DNA of 64,000 bases from Rhynchopus sp. YZ270_cl-10. Taxonomy: Eukaryota > Euglenozoa > Diplonemea > Diplonemida > Diplonemidae. The notes under the pieces were generated by a model that had not been told where the DNA came from, searched no databases, and saw only the letters and a list, made by a program, of their open reading frames with translations. The translations under genes were made by a program, and so were the position numbers. Each line of letters starts with the position of its first letter. The stretch's first letter is position 1. The DNA is taken from NCBI GenBank assembly GCA_964035575.1, contig OZ037899.1, positions 806,001-870,000 on the forward strand. The letters run 5' to 3'. Shown in pieces: positions 20,529-30,757 of the stretch.

Positions 20529-20573
20529 TCTGATAACATAATAGGGGAAATTCTTGTGCAGAATATGGCCCCA
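20529..20573 (+). repeat. motif G (copy 1)
   Basis: GTCTGATAACATAATAGGGG, then AAATTCTTGTGCAGAATATG, then GCCCC. It matches 58009-58057 over about 45 bases. No other copy was seen. Confidence 0.65.
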
Positions 20574-20791
20574 AGGGATGTGTGTGTGAGGGGGGGTAGT
20601 AGTGAGATGGGCTAAGCGAGGGAGGGCTTGGGCTAAAGATGGCTCGTTTTTTTTCTTTCGTTTTTTTTTTTCTCTTTGTGGTGCCTGTGATGTACGTGGT
20701 GATGTGTTTGTGTGCATGTGCCATCTTTCTCTTTTTGCCGTTAGTGTACCAAAAGGAGAAGCTAGGATTTTTGGTTTTGAGTTTTTTTCTT

Positions 20792-20857
20792 TTGATAAAT
20801 TGTTGGAGTAGTATAGTTGCCTCGATTGTGTTTGCCATAGTTGTGCAAATCTCCACC
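20792..20857 (-). repeat. family B short repeat, reverse orientation
   Basis: Read on the minus strand it is GTGGAGATTTGCACAACTAT, then GGCAAACACAATCGAGGCAA, then CTATACTACTCCAACAATTT. It is the only clearly reversed family member I found. Confidence 0.75.
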
Positions 20858-21229
20858 TTTTTTTTTGAATTGGGCTGTGCGTGTGAGGATGAGAAAGGTT
20901 ACAGAGTGCGAAGTGTGCATAGGCACAGAGAAAAAAAAACCCCGTGTGAAGCCGTCTCAACATATGCATGTGTTTTATAGCATTGCGCAATGTGCAAATA
21001 AAAGCACATTCAAAAAAGAATGTAAGCAGATGTGAGGGGGCAAAAAATAAAAAAAATTGTGCCAAAACAATGTATCCTTTGATATTCATACCATCGTATT
21101 TATCAGTTTGTTTGTTTTTTTTTCCAGTTTTGCTCTTCCTGAAATTTTAAAAAAATCTGTGTTTTTTTTTTTTTTGCTCTCACCTTTCCACAGAGGGGGT
21201 ATTTTTCTTTTATTTCCTTTTTTGGAAAC

Positions 21230-22294
21230 ATGCTATCTAATGTAACCGCTGCGGAGAAGGAGTACATTGATGCACATGGTGTGGAGGCTGTGGTGCAAAG
21301 CATTGTTGCGTCGGCAGCAGCGTGCGGTGCGGAGGACTTCCGCGACCATGCAAGACTGCACCTTGCCGAAAGCATCCGCAATGAGCTTCAGTTTAAGGCA
21401 ATTATCTTTGATTTAGACGGCTGCATCACTAAGACCGCTGCGGTGCACTCTCGCGCTTGGAAAGCTATGTTTGACGCATTCCTTCGGGACGAAGCCACAA
21501 ACGCACCCCTCCCTGAGTTCACCCCCCAAGACTACCTCAAATACGTTGACGGCCGGCCACGCTACGAAGGCGTAGCAACGTTTCTCCAAAGCCGCTCACT
21601 AAGCCTCCCAGCAGGAAGTCCAGAAGACCCGCCTGGGCTTGCCCCACCGACGTGCTGCTCATTGGGAAACAGAAAAAACGACTTTTTTTTGGAGGTGCTG
21701 CACAAAGAAGGGGTCGAAGAGTACCCCTCATCAGTGCGGATCATCCGTGCTGCAAGGGCATTGGGGATTCGTCTAGGCGTAGCGTCGTCCTCAAAGAACG
21801 CTGCAGTAGTCCTAGAGCAGGCGGGACTCACGTCTCTCATAGAGGAAAGAGTGGACGGGGTGGTCTCCGCAGCCACAGGGCTCAAGGGAAAGCCAGCAGG
21901 GGACATATTTGTGACGTGCTGTAAGAAATTAGGCTGCAGCCCCCACGAGGCAATAGTCATTGAAGACGCTACGTCTGGGGTTGAGGCAGGGCGGAACGGG
22001 AAGGTATGGTTATTTTGTGCGAAACAAGAAACAAGAAAAAAATGCTAAAAAAAAACACAGTTCCGATTGGTAGTCGGGTTGGCCCGTGAAGACAATGAAG
22101 CAGATCTGAAAGCATCAGGGTATGTGACACAACGGGAGATACATAAGGATATACTAACAAAAAACGGAAAAAGTCCACGAAACGGAGATAAAGGAGGAGG
22201 TGTATGCAGACCATGTGGTGGTGTTGTTACCGTTGTTAACTTTACAGTGATGGTCTACACTAATATGGAGGTTGATGAATATTACCAAAAATAA
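21230..22294 (+). CDS. beta-phosphoglucomutase-type HAD hydrolase
   Basis: HAD phosphatase/mutase of the type that interconverts beta-glucose 1-phosphate and 6-phosphate. Motif I is FDLDGCITKTA, with nucleophile Asp61 and general acid Asp63. SRAWKAMFDAFL starts the cap domain, and YVDGRPRYEGVATFL and LGNRKNDFFLEVL are typical of the bacterial family hydrolases often linked to trehalose or kojibiose phosphorylase. Motif II is VASSSKN, motif III GLKGKPAGDIF and motif IV IEDATSGVEAG. Exon 1 is 21230-22003. A 57-nt intron leads to FRLVVGLAREDNEADLKASG in exon 2 (22061-22119). A further 90-nt intron is likely (GTATGT donor at 22120, TACTAAC branch, GCAG at 22209). Its removal keeps the frame, but the expected ending (a DVVV-like strand, readable as DHVVV in another frame) is then not in frame, so the last 30 residues are uncertain. 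Confidence 0.8.
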
Positions 22295-22318
22295 CCAAAA
22301 AATTGCAAAAAATGCAAA

Positions 22319-22349
22319 CCTCCTCAGTCTACACTAATACAACCAATCG
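22319..22349 (+). repeat. family A, partial
   Basis: CTCCTCAGTCTACACTAATA then CAACCAA matches the central part of family A. Confidence 0.45.
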
Positions 22350-22495
22350 TTTGGGGAAAAAAACCTCTTTCTCTCCCCCCCATTTTTTTTTTTTTAAATG
22401 CACAGTGCGCACGTCGTTGTCGACGACTTCCACAACGCTACACTCTCAACGCTTAATGACTGGTTCCTCGCACAGCCCCTCCCATAGGCATAATT

Positions 22496-22660
22496 CAAAG
22501 GCGTATACGTATTTGCCCCATATTCGGATCCGAATATAGGGCGAATACCATATTCGCCTTTCTTCTTCTATATTCGCCTTATATTCGGATACGAATATAG
22601 GGCGAATATGGTCCAGGATTATTGGGATCCGAATATAGGGTGAATACGTATTCGCCTTTG
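22496..22660. repeat. ATATTCG palindrome block
   Basis: The ends CAAAGGCG and CGCCTTTG are inverted. Inside, TATTCGGATCCGAATATA, TATTCGGATACGAATATA and related GGCGAATA/TATTCGCC units repeat in both orientations. The block is AT-rich, highly self-complementary and occurs once in the window. Confidence 0.7.
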
Positions 22661-23280
22661 GGGTAATGTATATGGGGTCCCAGAGGTCCCTCTGTTCAAT
22701 ACCACAACATTAGCAACATCATGGGGGGGAACTGCATACTCTGGTTTTATGTGTCACCAAAAGGCGCGTATCCCCTCTCTTTCCCCCCCCCCTGATTTTC
22801 TGTTATAAGTTATTCGGAAAAAAAAACGATTACGTAAAAAGCGGTTTTGGTATGTGAATGCTCTTTGGTGCCTACACTAATGCACCAAAGTTTCTAAAAA
22901 GGGTAGCCTCTTGTTATCTATTAGTGATGTTGTCGATACAAAAAAAAAAAAAAAGAAGGGGGGCAACAATATTGGATATCATTGGTAAACAATGGTATTT
23001 CAATGATGATATAGGCCCCCTTTTTAAGTTGTGTGCACGTTCGGGAAAAGGCAACTTCCTATTAAGCCCGCCGACTCCATTTTCTTCCCTAAAAAAGGAA
23101 TGGTAAAAAAAAAGTTTTTTAAAAAACGTTTATTTTGCTTCAGGCTTTAAAAGAGCCTGTTTTTTTTCTTCTAGAAGTGGTGCAACAGTTTTTCTTTCGT
23201 GACTGTGTGTGCCTCCAGTGTGATTGCATCCAGTATTCCCCCCTCCGAATATGGTTCAAATGACCAAATGCAGCGATCCT

Positions 23281-23364
23281 TCTGCGGTTCGATACCGCAG
23301 GAGAAACGTGGGGATACATGCCTGCAGTCCACTGAGGTGTTTTGCATTTTTCGAACTTTCCATT
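23281..23364 (+). repeat. family E repeat with a T-arm-like hairpin
   Basis: TGCGG-TTCGATA-CCGCA has the exact geometry of a tRNA T arm and sits inside a longer stem (CT.CTGCGGT with ACCGCAG.AG). The 3' part reads ATGCCTGCAGTCCACTGAGG then TGTTTTGCATTTTTCGAACTT, matching the family with small indels. Confidence 0.65.
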
Positions 23365-23388
23365 TTTTTTTTCTCTTTCCTTTCTAAA

Positions 23389-23458
23389 GAAAGATGGGAA
23401 CATTTTTGTTGATCCCTCAATATACTATCAATTTGTTGATTGCATATGATGAAGTTAC
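23389..23458 (+). repeat. family D near-palindromic repeat (copy 1)
   Basis: AAAGATGGGAACATTTTTGT, then TGATCCCTCAATATACTATC, then AATTTGTTGATTGCATATGA. The second half folds: ATCAAT with (A/G)TTGAT and ATAT with ATAT. Copies are at 30758 and 47109. Confidence 0.75.
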
Positions 23459-23654
23459 TATTTCTTTCCCTTTCTTTCTTCTAGCTTTCTTTAAACCCCG
23501 CATAGAGGGCTAAATACGCCAATAAAAAAGCCTCTGTGTGTCAACATACACAAAAAAAAAAGACTCTTTTTTCGCATACCAAGTGGGAATGTGGTTGCCT
23601 CCGCGTTTTTCTAAACCCAAATAAAAGGGAGGGGAGGGTTATATTATAGATACA

Positions 23655-24890
23655 ATGAGGACGTTGTTGTTCTGCTGTGCGGTGGCGGCGGTGTGTGCAG
23701 GGAAGGTGTCTGTGAGTGAGGTGTCGGTGGGCGAGCACAAGGGGAAGGCGGCTGCAGGGGCAGGCTACTCGGAGCGCTCGGCGTTTGCACTGTCTGTGGA
23801 CGTGGCGCATGAGGGGAAGGCTGTTGCGGAGATGGAGATGGCGGCAGTGAGGTTCACACACGTGGAGACGGGGAGACAGGTGTGGTTCCCGCTTGCTGCA
23901 GGATCTGGCAACACGTGGTCTGCGGAGGTCGACATGGTGCGTCACGCAGAACAGTCCTTCTACTTCGTCGCCGGCAAGTACACCGTCGCCTTCATCATCT
24001 CCGACTCCTCCTTCTCCAACCAGGTCGAGCACGACGCAGGCTCGCTCGACATGAAGCTCACCCCAACCCCCCTCTTCCTCCAGAAGCTTGAGTTTGGAGA
24101 GGAGAAGGACTGGGTCCGCCGTGCTCCCCAGGCATGGGACATCCGCCCCGCCGAGCAGCAGGGGTCTGCAGTGGTATGTTAGGCGGGGGTGGGGTCTTTA
24201 AGGGCTGGGGGAGGGAGCTCTGCACCCCGCACCTTCAGGGAGTAGTAAGAGTTGGTGGGTTGAGGGGGAGGCCTGCATTGTGCAGTGCGCTTCTGCTGGC
24301 GTTTGAGTGCAGATCTTTACCCGGGTGGGTGTAAAAAATGTTGTCAAGTTAGAAACACCCTCAACCCAAACCACAAACAGGCAAGCACCTTCTTTTCCGC
24401 AGCGCTGGGTTTCCCCGTGCTTGTGCTCTTCGCACTGCTGTTCAACGCTGGAGTGAACTTCAGCGGTCTCTTCGAGAACAAAGTGGTATGTTATTATTTG
24501 AAAAATTATTTGAAAAAGAAGCGACCGCTTTTACGGGGGGGAAGCGGGGGGGTACCCCAAATCACCCCCGACTTGGCCAAAAAGGGGTGATTGGGGAGAG
24601 CCCTGCCCAAGTAAATGTAAGGTTTTAAAAAAAACCCTCCCACACACACCAACACCCAAAGACATTCGTGCGGTCGGTGATCTTCCATGGATGCCTGTGC
24701 GCCATTTGTGCCTTCATTGTGATGTACTGGATCCACGTCCCTCTGTTCCCTACCATGATGTATGTAAGTTTTTAAAAAAGCAGAAATCTGTCACATCTGT
24801 TTTCTCTACAGGATGATCGGAGGAACTGGAGTTGTGGCATTAGTCTTCCGCCCGAAGGCATCAGCTGTGAGCAAAAGCAAGAAGGAATGA
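23655..24890 (+). CDS. RPN2: ribophorin II / Swp1 subunit of oligosaccharyltransferase
   Basis: This ER membrane subunit belongs to the complex that N-glycosylates nascent proteins. Four exons (23655-24173, 24381-24485, 24662-24759, 24812-24890) give 266 aa; introns are 207, 176 and 52 nt. Residues 1-16 (MRTLLFCCAVAAVCAG) are a clean signal peptide. The lumenal domain resembles the C-terminal lumenal domain of ribophorin II: VRFTHVETGRQVWFP, then HAEQSFYFVAGKYTVAFIIS with SFSNQVEHDAG. Exons 2-4 encode the usual membrane segments: FFSAALGFPVLVLFALLF, then VIFHGCLCAICAFIVMYWIH, then IGGTGVVALVFRP, ending in a lysine-rich cytosolic tail (SAVSKSKKE). The protein is short, like yeast Swp1 rather than the 630-aa animal form. 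Splice choices were checked by frame: the exon 3 donor at 24760 gives a hydrophobic exon 4, the alternative six bases on does not. Confidence 0.85.
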
Positions 24891-25007
24891 AAACTTTCCA
24901 TAAAACAAAACAAAACAAAACAAAAATAACGTATACAACGTGCGCGATGAGATAAGAAGTGGGCGGGGGTTAGGAAAGGAAAAAAAGAATAGAAAACCTT
25001 TGTGTTC

Positions 25008-25050
25008 GTGGAGCGCATCCTCGGGTGTCTACACTACAACCAAGTTTTCA
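25008..25050 (+). repeat. family A short repeat (copy 2)
   Basis: GTGGAGCGCATCCTCGGGTG, then TCTACACTACAACCAAGTTT, then TC and an A run. Confidence 0.75.
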
Positions 25051-25244
25051 AAAAAGAAAAATACCAAGGTAAGATACGACGCAAAAAAATTTTAATAACC
25101 GGGAAGAATGTATGTGGTACGTTTTTTTTTGTGTGTTGTGATATGGTTGTCTTGTTGGGCTTGGGGGTGGGGAGTGTTATTTGAGTGTCTTTTTTGTGCA
25201 ATGTCCCCCTCTTTTTTTTCTTGTTGTGTGTTTTTTTTTTTGGG

Positions 25245-25285
25245 GGTACACTGTCAACGAGAGGGCTTTGTATTTCAAGTCAAAC
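25245..25285 (+). repeat. family F short repeat (copy 1)
   Basis: GGTACACTGTCAACGAGAGG then GCTTTGTATTTCAAGTCAAA. Other copies are at 25868, 33934, 52807 and 63823. Confidence 0.75.
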
Positions 25286-25478
25286 TTTTTTTTTGTGTGC
25301 CTTCGTTTTCCCCCCTGCTCCTCCTTTCTCCGAGAAGTGGAGAGGGGAGAAAAAGAAGAAAAATAGTGTGAGCGGTATCCACGAAACGAGAGATAGGCGA
25401 GGAAAGGCTGCGTGGAATTCTCACGAGAAAAAAAAGCGAGGTGTCTGCACGTCATCAATTTTTCAAAAAAAAAAAAAA

Positions 25479-25529
25479 GTATAGTGGAGTTCATCCTCGG
25501 GTGTCTTCACTAATACACCCAAGTTTTCA
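25479..25529 (+). repeat. family A short repeat (copy 3)
   Basis: GTATAGTGGAGTTCATCCTC, then GGGTGTCTTCACTAATACAC, then CCAAGTTTTC and an A run. A truncated relative (GTGTCTGCACGTCATC) lies just upstream at about 25440. Confidence 0.8.
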
Positions 25530-25867
25530 AAAAAAAGCAAACCGTTGGAAAGAATAAGAAAAGGGGCTACTCTGTGTCTCATCGATATTGTGTGTATTTG
25601 ACACTATTTCCCCTTTTTTCTTGTTCTTAATTCAATCTCATATTTTGCGGTTTTTGTTTTGTTTTGTTTTCACTTTGACCATTGGGAGATGGGAAATGGG
25701 AGAAAAAAAATTTTGAAGGGGGTACAGAAGACCACCACAATAATGTCGAATTTTTAAAAAGGGAGTCTGCGTAATGCAACAAACTAGTCTCGTGTCCTTT
25801 TTTTTTGGTTTTTTTTTTGGAAAAAAAAATGCGGGGTCCACCCCGATGCAACCGGGTTATGTACCAA

Positions 25868-25912
25868 GGTACACTATTTCACGAGCGGGATTTGGTATTA
25901 TTTCAAGTCAAA
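25868..25912 (+). repeat. family F short repeat (copy 2)
   Basis: GGTACACTATTTCACGAGCG then GGATTTGGTATTATTTCAAG and TCAAA. Slightly expanded relative to the consensus. Confidence 0.65.
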
Positions 25913-26012
25913 AAAAACTTTCATTTGTTTGTGCGCAGAACTTGCTTTAGTGCCTTCATCATATTAGATGCTGTTCGATTAAAACTGTGTGGGGGGGTTT
26001 TTTTTAAAAAAG

Positions 26013-26048
26013 ATGGTGTGTATGAGAGAAGACGTACTTATCTTTCAA
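26013..26048 (+). repeat. family C-like hairpin
   Basis: GATGGTGTGTATGAGAGAAG then ACGTACTTATCTTTCAAA. It keeps a GAGAG loop and the ATCTTTCAA flank of the TGTG-stem subgroup. Confidence 0.45.
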
Positions 26049-26680
26049 ATTTTCCCTTTATTTTGTTGATGCACGCTAACACAGCAAAAAAAGAAAAATG
26101 GCAGGAACACCCTTCGGGGGGGATAACACAAAAAGATTAAAAAACGAGAAAAAAATAAAATAAAAAACAACAAAAAAAAAAAAAATGCCGTCTTATGTGT
26201 AGAAAACATGTCTTTTTATTGATATGATTGACGTCACAAAAAAAATTGAAACCCCCCCCTTTTTTTTGATATATTTTGAAGATTTTTTTTTATTGTCTCA
26301 CCACACCACATCACTTCCCTGCTGTACTGGAGAATTTATGAAGAATTGAGCTGAAGGAATCTCAGAAGGGATACCCTTTCTTCAGGGGCACAGAGGAGAA
26401 GGGGGGAACCTGTACAAAAAACAAACATTCCGCAACAAAAATCAACCGTGACCGGAGTGGACTCCCGTATTTCGGTTTTTTTTGTTTTCAACGAACCTCT
26501 TCTCTCACGTAACCTGTCTCTCCTGATTCGTTTTTGTCCCATTCAGGGGCAGGGCGTCCGTAATTCTAAGGCACAAAGGGTTTCCCTTCCTTTTTCGGCT
26601 CTTCTCTCTCTGAATCTTCCCTTAGTTCTGCTGGGGTTTTTCGCGGTGGGGGGGAATCTTTGCAAAAAAAAAAAAAAAAC

Positions 26681-26740
26681 GGAGATTTGCACAACTGTGG
26701 TGACACAACCGAGGCAACTACAGTACTCCAACAATTTATC
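26681..26740 (+). repeat. family B short repeat (copy 2)
   Basis: GGAGATTTGCACAACTGTGG, then TGACACAACCGAGGCAACTA, then CAGTACTCCAACAATTTATC and an A run. Confidence 0.8.
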
Positions 26741-26752
26741 AAAAAAAAAAAA

Positions 26753-26810
26753 GTGGATATTGTAAAACTGTGGCAACACAACCGAGGAAATAACATGACT
26801 CCAATTTTTT
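26753..26810 (+). repeat. family B short repeat (copy 3, diverged)
   Basis: GTGGATATTGTAAAACTGTG, then GCAACACAACCGAGGAAATA, then ACATGACTCCAATTTTTTC. It follows copy 2 in tandem after an A run. Confidence 0.7.
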
Positions 26811-26879
26811 CAAAAAAAGCTTAGAGTGCATCGATCAGATCCCAAAAAGTTTGAAAACCCGAGGAGGAAAAAAAAAAAA

Positions 26880-27072
26880 GTTGCTCTTGAGGAGTGAGGG
26901 CGAAAAGGCTTTGGCCAATGATTGAGGTAGAGCTTCTGGTTACCCAAAGGTTGGGTACTCTAGGCGATTATCACACAATAGAATCCTCGAGAGGGTGAGG
27001 TGAGTGCTTTGGGTGGAGTATATAGTCTCCTATCTCGGGGGTCAGTGAGGTTGGCAGATAACGATGTGGCAA
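26880..27072 (+). ncRNA. possible structured RNA island (weak)
   Basis: About 190 bases of mixed, GC-balanced sequence lie between A runs, without an open frame. Several short hairpins are possible: TACCC with GGGTA at about 26951-26970, CCTC with GAGG near 26990, GGAG with CTCC near 27017-27032. I recognise no RNA family and this may simply be old unique sequence. Confidence 0.2.
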
Positions 27073-28457
27073 AAAAAGAGCAAAAAAAAAAATAATCCAA
27101 AATAGAACGAAAAGTCCCTACGTAAGCGAATTGTCGCATAGTCGGTAGGGGTCAAGAGAAGGGGGTCGAAGAGGGAGGGGGCTGAGAGAATAGGGCTTTG
27201 TTCCCATTTCTTTTCCTCTCTCTCTCTCTCTCGATCTCCCCGATTGCCCTGCGATCAGGTATGCAATTTTTTTTCTTTTTTTTTTGTTCGTCCTTGGAAG
27301 ACGACGCTGATGGACAAAAACCCCCATCTTTCGATTGAAAATAAGTACAATCTTTTGTTTATCCCTGTACTTTTCTCTTTGAGTTGAACGTATATTTTTG
27401 AGTCCTTTTTTTGTACGTTCAAATGAAAGGAAGCCCCGCGCAGGCCCCTGCTATATCATATTATTTCACCCCCATTTTTTTATTTTTAATCTTTATGCAT
27501 TGAAGAATTGCTTAGATTCATATCAAAGCGTTTCTCTTTTGTTTATTTGTTTTTGTGCTTCGTATTGACACAATACACTTAAAATAATTCACCCCCCATT
27601 TTTTTTTCTCAACTATCGCCCAACTCCTCAGGGTTGAGAGTTACGGAAGAGAGAGACGGCGAGAGAGAGAGAGCGGCGAATCTTTCGGGGGACACCAGAA
27701 ACAGCCTTTGGGGGGAAGGAAAGAAAAAAAAAAATGGGGTTCGCTTCGTTCCTTCGTTGAGCCGCACACAAAAAAAACGCTGTGACGATTTGTGGTCGGC
27801 TAATGATCCCAAGCACACTGCGAGGCTTGGGCTCTGTAAACCCTTTTTTCCTTTTCTCGAGTAAAAGAATTTTACGATAGGAGAAGAGCGAGCGAGAGAA
27901 ACCCGACGTCGGTAATAATGTTAGTACCGTAAAGGGGGAGCGGGGGGAGGGGGGGGGTTTTTCCCCCCACAAAAAAAAGGGGGGGTGTTTAGTCGGAATA
28001 GAGTGATTAGTGGATGGGTGATTCTGTAGAGTTGAGCACTAAACATCATCATGAAGTTATGTTGTTCTTAATTTATCGGAGTGATTTGCCACTTTCTATT
28101 TTGAAGAGAAAAAAAAAAATCTCCCAAAAAAAAATTGGCTGTGTCTCCTGTCCTGAAGTTGCCTCTCGATCCCTTTCTCCGTTGTTTGCGTGGGGAGAAA
28201 AAAGAATAATTTTTTTTTGTCCCGTTCTATCGTTCATCTATCTACGTTCTTTTTTTCTCCCAATTCAAATCTCTTCCCTTTGGTTCCTGTTCTCTGTCTT
28301 GTTCTAAACTGTTCTAAACTTCACTTTTTTTTTTGGGGGGGTAAAAAAAAAAAACACCACCTAACTTAACTCTCTCTCTCTCTCTCTGTTAGGACCAAGA
28401 AAAAAGGTTTTTTTCAAACCCTTTTCGGTCTTTTTTTCCCCCTTCTTTCTCTTTCAC

Positions 28458-29720
28458 ATGGCAAGCCCTACGGACTCCCCGAACAGCAGTGGTACCGGGA
28501 GTGTGCATGTTCCGCCGTTGAACACCAGGGCTGCCGCGTTGGGTGGGCTTGGACTGCATGGCAAAGGGTTTTCTCGGCCACACAATTCGCACAACTCGCA
28601 TCACCCTGGTGGAATGGGGATCCGCAGGAACAGCCCGGGATGGCATCCATGTGGTTCACCTACCCTGGGTATCCTTCCGTATGAAGCACAGTCTAATGCG
28701 AAACGTTCTCCGGTCACCGGAAGACTAGGTCTATCTCCGGTGTCAGACTACCAACACGAATGGGGCGATGACTCAGTACACCGCACACCAACCGCAAAAC
28801 GCTCATGGCAAGAACAACCGCCGAACAAAGAGGCGCGTCACAGACAGCGTATCAAACAGGTTGCCTTAGGGAAAGCGACGAAAGGTTATATGAACTACTC
28901 CAAAGCAATTCCAAAGGCGCAGAGGCAGATTGGTGTGAATCTGAACACCCCTTCGACGTCCCCGCGGACGATTGTGAATATGAGCAAAAGGCAGTTTCAT
29001 GGAGAGCTGAAGGCGTGGCGGAAATACCTTCATCAGTTTGACGATATTGAAGGGCAGGGGACGTTCTCGCAGTTTCATGATGAGGAAGAGGAGGAGGAGG
29101 AGCAGGAGGACGAAACCCCACCGCTACAGGCTGTTGATGCGCCGAGCAGGAGAAGGAAGGCACGCGGCTCGCCGATCAGCCCGCACGGCACCCCGGTCGA
29201 CTGCTACGATTACACCTACGGGGCGGACCACTATGCTGCCCCCTATCCACACCTCCCCCCTACTGCGATGCCACGCCTGCCCGCCACCACTTCACCCTAC
29301 GCCCACCATATGCATGACTACGGCTGGGGAGGTCACGCTGTCGCCCACCCACAATTCCACGGTACACCCCCTGCAACGTGTGCACTGACCTACCATTCAT
29401 CGGGTTCCTCTGCCATCTATGACGACTATATTGGAGGTGCAGGGTCTGCGCATGGACACTATGACAGCAGCGGTGCGGAAGCCTTCCCAAGCGACCCAGA
29501 CATGGTCCTCTCAAGACGTGGATCGGGTAACAGAGCAGGAAGTGGCAGTGGCAGTGGTGTACCACACACAGCGGTACTCCCTCATGGCCTAGAATACTGC
29601 GAAGACCTCGCAAGCCTCGAGCCAGTAAACAGCGCGAAAGTAGAGGACGATGACGACGACAACGGTGAAGACGGGCTTGACGAAATCCAATGGGTCTTCC
29701 CCATTGAGTCCACTGAATGA
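28458..29720 (+). CDS. SLBP: histone mRNA stem-loop-binding protein, paralogue 1 (SLBP-like)
   Basis: A 420-aa single-exon protein. SLBP binds the 3' stem-loop of non-polyadenylated histone mRNAs and directs their processing, export and translation. The RNA-binding domain is at residues about 126-197: RHRQRIKQVALGKATKGYMN, then YSKAIPKAQRQIGVNLNTP, then STSPRTIVNMSKRQFHGELK and AWRKYLHQFDD. This follows the animal pattern (RQKQIDYGKNTIGYQRY...TPNK...W...L..WD), with the TPNK segment reading TPST. The N-terminus is Ser/His/Gly-rich. The C-terminus has an acidic run (residues 210-222), a His/Tyr/Pro-rich stretch and a final acidic cluster. A short AEAFPSDP motif near residue 345 is shared with the second SLBP as ADAFPCDP. 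The ATG follows a CT-rich leader. Identification of the domain is firm; which histone mRNAs it serves is unknown. Confidence 0.85.
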   Translation: MASPTDSPNSSGTGSVHVPPLNTRAAALGGLGLHGKGFSRPHNSHNSHHPGGMGIRRNSPGWHPCGSPTLGILPYEAQSNAKRSPVTGRLGLSPVSDYQHEWGDDSVHRTPTAKRSWQEQPPNKEARHRQRIKQVALGKATKGYMNYSKAIPKAQRQIGVNLNTPSTSPRTIVNMSKRQFHGELKAWRKYLHQFDDIEGQGTFSQFHDEEEEEEEQEDETPPLQAVDAPSRRRKARGSPISPHGTPVDCYDYTYGADHYAAPYPHLPPTAMPRLPATTSPYAHHMHDYGWGGHAVAHPQFHGTPPATCALTYHSSGSSAIYDDYIGGAGSAHGHYDSSGAEAFPSDPDMVLSRRGSGNRAGSGSGSGVPHTAVLPHGLEYCEDLASLEPVNSAKVEDDDDDNGEDGLDEIQWVFPIESTE

Positions 29721-30151
29721 TCTTTATCTTTATTCAAAAAAAAAGGGGGGGGTGAATTACACTAAAAAAAAAACTAAAAAAAAGCCTTTTTTTTCTCCCA
29801 CTCGAGTTATTTATTTTTTGTGCAATTTGAGGACTCGCTGTGATTGTCAAAAGGACCTTGTTAGGGGGGCCGTGTCAAATTAAATGCAGCTTTTTTTGGT
29901 GTTAACTTTTTGATTTCTTGCAAGGTTTAGGGGAATGGGGGGGAAAGGTGGGTGGGGTTTTCTTCTAACAACACACTCTGTTTTTTTTTATAAAAAAGTT
30001 TCAAGTTTCAGGTGTTTATTTATGTGTTTTTTTTTTTAAATCCTCACCCCTCTTCACCATCTTCCCTTTTCTCCCCCCCCCTGCCGTCCGTAGAGATGTT
30101 TGCACTGCCAATTTTGTGCATGAGAAGCAGGTTCTTTTTCTTACAGTGCCT

Positions 30152-30200
30152 GCGTCCGCCGAACTGAACGGTGAGGCGTTTGCACTTTCAACTTTCTCTT
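30152..30200 (+). repeat. family E variant
   Basis: GTGCCTGCGTCCGCCGAACT, then GAACGGTGAGGCGTTTGCAC, then TTTCAACTT. CCG pairs with CGG. Confidence 0.65.
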
Positions 30201-30473
30201 TTTTAATCCCTCTCCCCTTTTTAAGCTTTTGTTCTCTTTGCCCCGGCATGGAGTATCATGCAAGCACTGCTTAAGTGATATTACGTTGCCGCCATACGTC
30301 ATAGCGAATAAAAGAATAAAAAAAAAAAAAAAACACGCGTTGTGATAACATAGTGAGTGCCATGTTTATAACTTTTCATAAACCCTTCTTTTTTCAAAAA
30401 AAAAAAAAGCAGTGGCGGGGATATGTTCCTGTCTTTTTTACCCAACCAAAAAAAAAAAAATTAGACGCGTGTA

Positions 30474-30523
30474 GTATAGTGGAGTTCATCTTCGGGTGTC
30501 TACACTAAAACAACCAAGTTTTC
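30474..30523 (+). repeat. family A short repeat (copy 4)
   Basis: GTATAGTGGAGTTCATCTTC, then GGGTGTCTACACTAAAACAA, then CCAAGTTTTC and an A run. Confidence 0.8.
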
Positions 30524-30757
30524 AAAAAAAAAACAAAAAAACCTTCTTTGTCCCGGTCCCCTTTTCTTCATGGGTTTTCCTTCCCCTTCTTCTCTCTTGA
30601 AAAAATAAGAGCACAAAAGCAAAACAAAATCTTCGTAAAAAACACATTCAACCCCCTCTTGAAACCATCCAGAGTCCGTGGGCATTGCAATGACTGGTAG
30701 ACAGAGTATGTTTTCTCTTAGTTTTCTCTATCCAGTCTCTCTTTTTTTTTTGTTCTT

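Larger units (their letters stand above)
20465..21229. other. spacer with motif G and a minus-strand family B copy
   Basis: It contains motif G at 20529-20573 and family B in reverse orientation at 20792-20857. The remainder is T-rich homopolymer sequence, with AATAAA-like sequence near 20996. No gene seen. Confidence 0.5.
22295..23654. other. spacer with palindromic and short repeats
   Basis: It contains a partial family A copy (22319-22349), a palindromic repeat block (22496-22660), a family E copy (23281-23364) and a family D copy (23389-23458). Between them are homopolymer-rich stretches. A diverged family A-like piece (TGCCTACACTAATGCACC) occurs near 22870. No gene seen. Confidence 0.5.
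24891..28457. other. 3.6-kb repeat-rich spacer
   Basis: It holds family A (25008, 25479), F (25245, 25868), B (26681, 26753) and C-like (26013) copies and a non-homopolymeric island at 26880-27072. A GA-rich patch is at 27640-27680 and a CT tract at 28370-28390. No frame has the codon use or complexity of the real genes. Confidence 0.5.

Noticed and set aside
23283-23302. tRNA gene at the T-arm-like hairpin
   Set aside because: Only the T arm is present. No acceptor, D or anticodon arms can be folded around it, and it belongs to dispersed family E.
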